Part shown: in pieces, positions 33,680 to 36,654 of the stretch
Numbering within the stretch: position 1 is the stretch's first letter
How the letters are laid out: the number at the start of each line of letters is the position of its first letter
Source: Hellea sp.
GTDB taxonomy: Bacteria; Pseudomonadota; Alphaproteobacteria; Caulobacterales; Maricaulaceae
Assembly: GCA_020631215.1 (NCBI GenBank)
Contig: JAHDHS010000022.1
Location: 1-36,654, forward strand
DNA: 36,654 nt
Reading direction: 5' to 3'
Made by a program: the position numbers and the translations under genes
The notes under the pieces: generated by a model
What the model was told of the DNA's origin: nothing
The model's input: only the letters and a program-made list of their open reading frames with translations
Databases searched by the model: none

Positions 33680-34228
33680 ATGACGGCCCCAAAAATCGGA
33701 TTTCTTTGTGCCTCGCTCCGTGAAGGCTCTATCAATCAACAGCTTCAAACCGCGCTGATGCGGCGCTTCAAAGCAGCGGGCGCAAAAGCCTCTAAAATTG
33801 ATCTGAACAAATTCGAGCTGCCGCTTTATCACGGCGATCTGAATACGCCGGGCACAGTCAAAAAGCTGATCCGGAAAATGAAGTCCTATGACGGCATTGT
33901 CATCATCACGCCGGAATATAATGGCAGCCTGCCGCCGCTTTTAAAAAACGCGATTGACTGGACGAGCACAGTGTCCACGGATCACATTAAAGGCCCGGTT
34001 TACGGCATCGCCTCCTGCACGCCCGGCCCCATGAGCGGCATTATGTGCATGCGGCAATTACAATTCATCCTGACCCGTCTGGGCGGCGAAGTCATCCCGA
34101 ATCAGGTTGGCTGCGGCCATGCCGCCAAGGCCTTTGACGCCAAGGGCAATTTAATCGCCCAGCCCGCCGCCACCTTTGCCGACACCATGCGCAACGCCAT
34201 GCTGGAGCGGATAGCCCGCAAAGCATAG
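33680..34228 (+). CDS. NADPH-dependent FMN reductase
   Basis: A 182-aa flavodoxin-fold reductase of the FMN_red family. 'FLCASLREGSINQQL' near the N-terminus binds the FMN phosphate, and 'TPEYNGSLPPLLKNAIDW' (77-94) is the family signature. It reduces FMN, quinones or similar acceptors with NADPH. The nth gene starts 2 bp after its stop, so they are probably cotranscribed. It could in principle supply reduced flavin to the halogenases, but the distance and separate transcription make this a weak idea. Confidence 0.92.
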   Translation: MTAPKIGFLCASLREGSINQQLQTALMRRFKAAGAKASKIDLNKFELPLYHGDLNTPGTVKKLIRKMKSYDGIVIITPEYNGSLPPLLKNAIDWTSTVSTDHIKGPVYGIASCTPGPMSGIMCMRQLQFILTRLGGEVIPNQVGCGHAAKAFDAKGNLIAQPAATFADTMRNAMLERIARKA

Positions 34229-34230
34229 AG

Positions 34231-34920
34231 ATGGCGAAAAAGGAAAAGCTCTATAAAGACCTGCCGCGCCCGAAACTCAATCGCGCTCAGATCACGCAGA
34301 TTTATCAGCATCTGCACAGCCTCGACCCGGCCCCGCGCACAGAATTAAATTACTCCAACCCTTATACGCTTGTGGTCGCCGTCGCACTCTCGGCGCAGGC
34401 GACCGATGTCGGGGTCAATAAAGCCACCAAAGCCCTGTTCGAGGCCGCCGACACGCCGGAGAAAATGGTCGCCCTCGGCGAAGATAAAGTCAGGGATTAC
34501 ATCAAAACCATCGGGCTGTTTCGCAACAAGGCCAAAAACGTCATCAAACTCTCCCAAATGTTGATTGATGATTACGGCTCCGCCGTCCCGGACAATCGCG
34601 ATGAATTAATCAAACTGCCGGGTGTGGGCCGCAAGACGGCGAATGTTGTCCTGAATGAGGCCTTCGGCCAGCCCACCATGGCGGTGGACACACATATCTT
34701 CCGAGTTGCCAACCGCACGGCCATGGCCCCCGGCAAAGATGTTTATGAGGTGGAATTAAACCTGCTCCGCGTCACCCCCGAAGAGTTCGCCCTCCACGCC
34801 CATCACTGGCTCATCCTCCACGGCCGCTACACCTGCGTTGCGCGAAAGCCGAAATGTTATAATTGCGCAATAAGGGAAATTTGTAAGTTCAAGCCCAAGA
34901 CGCAGCGGCCAGAAGATTAG
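34231..34920 (+). CDS. nth: Endonuclease III (base-excision repair DNA glycosylase/AP lyase)
   Basis: A 229-aa Nth that removes oxidised pyrimidines and nicks abasic sites. The helix-hairpin-helix 'LPGVGRKTANVVL' (129-141) carries the catalytic K135, and the second catalytic residue is D153 in 'AVDTHIFRVANR'. The [4Fe-4S] ligands C202-x6-C209-x2-C212-x5-C218 are complete. Length is close to E. coli Nth plus a short N-terminal extension common in alphaproteobacteria. It follows the FMN reductase by 2 bp and is the last gene before an AT-rich gap. Confidence 0.97.
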   Translation: MAKKEKLYKDLPRPKLNRAQITQIYQHLHSLDPAPRTELNYSNPYTLVVAVALSAQATDVGVNKATKALFEAADTPEKMVALGEDKVRDYIKTIGLFRNKAKNVIKLSQMLIDDYGSAVPDNRDELIKLPGVGRKTANVVLNEAFGQPTMAVDTHIFRVANRTAMAPGKDVYEVELNLLRVTPEEFALHAHHWLILHGRYTCVARKPKCYNCAIREICKFKPKTQRPED

Positions 34921-35044
34921 GCCATCTGTTTAATGTCGGCACCTGTTGCGTTTGGGTTAGCTGTTTTTACAAATTGCCAAAAATAGTCATATGTTTTAAC
35001 CTAACTTTTAGTCTAACTCAGATTAATCTAAAATTGGAAAACTC

Positions 35045-35770
35045 ATGAACTATCGGCATTCTCTAAATGCTATTTTACTAGCAGTTTCTATCAGCATGTG
35101 CACTGCCCAATATGGTCATGCAAATTCGACAGAAAGCATATCAGATCAACAAAAGATTGACTGTTCCGTTGCATTTAATAAAGGCTATCAATTCAAACGC
35201 CAAACGTTTGATGGTAAGTCTTATTTCACTGAATTCACTAATGAGGAGATACACCACGGGCTTTCATACTGGCAAAAACAAGTTGCAGATGCATATCCAA
35301 AAAAGAAAAAACGAAGAAAGGCGCTCAAGAAGAATTATTCCACATCTAATTCTGATGGATCTATCGATGGTACAATGAATAATGCAGCCATGATAATGGC
35401 AGATTGCAATAGTTTAATGACCAAGGAAGATGCTGCAGAGGAACTAACGACAACAATTCAATCTGCAGTGAAGCAAAGTAACAAGCCCATAAATTCTAAT
35501 CTTGATGAGATACATGCTGAAAGTCTTATCTGCTCCGAATATTTTAATTCTGTCGTCGAGAATTACTCTGGCCCAACTTCTGGGGCATTTGGGCAAGCCC
35601 ATACAATAAATATAGAGCAGAAAACTTATTGGGAAACACAAAAAAGCCAAATACCTGCATCCACCCAAATAAGGCTTCGGTCGGAAATGAATGAGGTTCT
35701 CAATATCGCAAAGAATGGATCTGACCCGTATATGATACTGCTTTGTGCGCAACATCGAAATAAAAGGTGA
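35045..35770 (+). CDS. AT-rich secreted protein of unknown function
   Basis: A 241-aa product matching no family I recognise. Residues 1-26 look like a signal peptide ('AILLAVSISMCTAQYGHANS'). The mature part is lysine/asparagine-rich with a basic run 'KKKKRRKALKKN' and four well-separated cysteines ('IDCSVAF', 'ADCNSLM', 'LICSEYF', 'LLCAQH') that could form two disulfides. Codon and base composition are clearly more AT-rich than in nth and dapB on its left, suggesting transfer or relaxed selection. Upstream (34921-35044) is AT-rich with a TTAA-N7-TTTA string at 34996-35010. The long open frame and signal peptide argue that it is real. Confidence 0.65.
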   Translation: MNYRHSLNAILLAVSISMCTAQYGHANSTESISDQQKIDCSVAFNKGYQFKRQTFDGKSYFTEFTNEEIHHGLSYWQKQVADAYPKKKKRRKALKKNYSTSNSDGSIDGTMNNAAMIMADCNSLMTKEDAAEELTTTIQSAVKQSNKPINSNLDEIHAESLICSEYFNSVVENYSGPTSGAFGQAHTINIEQKTYWETQKSQIPASTQIRLRSEMNEVLNIAKNGSDPYMILLCAQHRNKR

Positions 35771-35800
35771 TATGACGTCTGACATAACAGATATATCCCG

Positions 35801-36654
35801 CTAACGCCCCCGCGTCACGTCCACTACATTTTCGCCTGACTTCCGCTCGCCGACCTTACTCGGTTCATCGCCGAACATTGTCTCCGGCGGAACGGTTTCA
35901 CGACCCGGCTCGCCGGTCGGGGAGGAATAGAAGCCCATGACGGGGGAGCCTTGGGAATAGCCGATTAACCGCCGTAGCTGTGGCGTGAAGTCCTTGGCGA
36001 TGTCCGGCGGGCAGGAGAGATATTGGTTTTCCTGCTGCCGCAACCAGTTCAGCGTATAGTGCAAGAGCACGCCGAGGCGCGGTATCTTTGTTTCATTTGC
36101 CCCGCCGCCATGGATGATGGTGCCGGAATAAATCAGGATGCTGCCTGCGGGCATTTCGGCGGAGGTAATTTCATGTGGCTCGGGTTGGCGATCCGCCTCC
36201 CATTTATGCGATCCCGGCACGACGCGCGTTGCGCCATTTTCATGGGTAAAATCAGAGAGCGCGATCATGGTGCCGAGCTGCGTTTCGATCCGGCGCGGAA
36301 TATGCCCGCCCCACAGCCCGCGATCGCGGTGCAGGATCTGCCCGCCCTCGCCGGGGCCGATACTGACTGCCTGCGTCAGGGAAATTTGAAACCCAGCCGA
36401 AAACCGCGACAGCCTGTGTTCGGCCAGCGCCATTAAAACCGGATGCACCGCCGCTTTGCGGCAGATGGATGACCGCGCGATTAGCGCCCCCGCGCGACGG
36501 GTTTTGAACCCCGCGAAACTGTCCCCGCCATGATCTGTGGCGTCCAATATCGGCACGAGTTCGGCTTTGAACGTCTCGACATCCTCAGGCGACAAAAACC
36601 CTTGGACGATAATCGCTTCCTGCTCATCCAAAGCCGCCGCCATATCGGCCACGG
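35801..36654 (-). CDS. Phytanoyl-CoA dioxygenase (PhyH) family protein, possibly 5'-truncated by the window
   Basis: About 283 residues of a PhyH-family Fe(II)/2-oxoglutarate dioxygenase. The iron site is complete: H108-R-D110 in 'QILHRDRG' and distal H181 in 'SGTIIHGGGAN', with R192 placed to bind 2-oxoglutarate. 'VVPGSHKW' and 'EMPAGSILIYSG' are typical strands. The frame is open to the window edge: GTG at 36652 and ATG at 36643 are possible starts, but the conserved 'GFLSPEDV' begins near residue 18, so a few residues may lie outside. The C-terminus from about 250 is charged and variable. Substrate unknown; relatives hydroxylate fatty acyl-CoA, ectoine or secondary metabolites. Confidence 0.85.
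   Translation of the reverse strand, partial: VADMAAALDEQEAIIVQGFLSPEDVETFKAELVPILDATDHGGDSFAGFKTRRAGALIARSSICRKAAVHPVLMALAEHRLSRFSAGFQISLTQAVSIGPGEGGQILHRDRGLWGGHIPRRIETQLGTMIALSDFTHENGATRVVPGSHKWEADRQPEPHEITSAEMPAGSILIYSGTIIHGGGANETKIPRLGVLLHYTLNWLRQQENQYLSCPPDIAKDFTPQLRRLIGYSQGSPVMGFYSSPTGEPGRETVPPETMFGDEPSKVGERKSGENVVDVTRGR

Noticed and set aside
1-36654. tRNA/rRNA genes, CRISPR arrays, insertion sequences or prophage genes
   Set aside because: None was recognised; gaps are short and no repeat-spacer pattern, transposase or integrase motif was seen.

Overview
This 36.7 kb window looks like chromosome from a marine alphaproteobacterium. The most likely placing is the Caulobacterales/Maricaulales group (Hyphomonadaceae- or Maricaulaceae-like). 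The clues are a Caulobacter-type TonB-dependent receptor, SapC and IalB-family proteins, many short-chain dehydrogenases, moderate GC, and a gene set for algal beta-glucan. The taxonomic call is inference. No rRNA, tRNA, CRISPR array, intact transposon or integrase was seen.

Region 1 (about 0.6-16.4 kb) is a laminarin-type (beta-1,3-glucan) utilisation locus. On the minus strand a LacI-family regulator precedes a 983-aa TonB-dependent receptor, which ends in a clear rho-independent terminator. A tightly packed six-gene run follows: flavin-dependent halogenase, SapC, cupin/JmjC-like protein, second halogenase, secreted GH16 endo-glucanase and an SSS sugar symporter. Most of its junctions overlap or abut. 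Divergent from lacI, on the plus strand, are a GH3 lipoprotein beta-glucosidase and a vSGLT-like sodium/sugar symporter. A 20-bp LacI-type palindrome sits in the lacI/GH3 promoter, and related TTGTC/GACAA boxes cluster in front of the TonB receptor. The likely flow is: GH16 cuts glucan outside, TonB receptor imports oligosaccharides, GH3 releases glucose, symporters carry it into the cytoplasm. The role of the halogenase/SapC/cupin module inside such a locus is not explained by known sugar catabolism and is the most interesting part of the window.

Region 2 (16.4-18.5 kb) is decaying. A glucokinase gene with an internal TAG runs into the 3' end of a sulfatase gene, followed by a DUF1214-like gene with an apparent frameshift. 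Downstream (18.5-21.3 kb) two SDR oxidoreductases and a sulfotransferase-family protein form an intact tight operon.

Region 3 (21.5-25.7 kb, minus strand) has an NhaA Na+/H+ antiporter and an APC permease carrying a long regulatory C-terminus. Upstream of these lie two small unrecognised genes separated by a 95-bp inverted-repeat element, with a tandem GATAGTT operator-like array at the far end.

Region 4 (25.9-36.65 kb) holds an SDR divergent from a TetR-plsC-MFS operon (probably lysophospholipid acylation and flipping). It continues with an IalB-like secreted protein, dapB, a small membrane protein, a TolB/TPR membrane protein, an NADPH-FMN reductase, nth, an AT-rich secreted protein of unknown function, and a phytanoyl-CoA dioxygenase-family gene that reaches the window edge.
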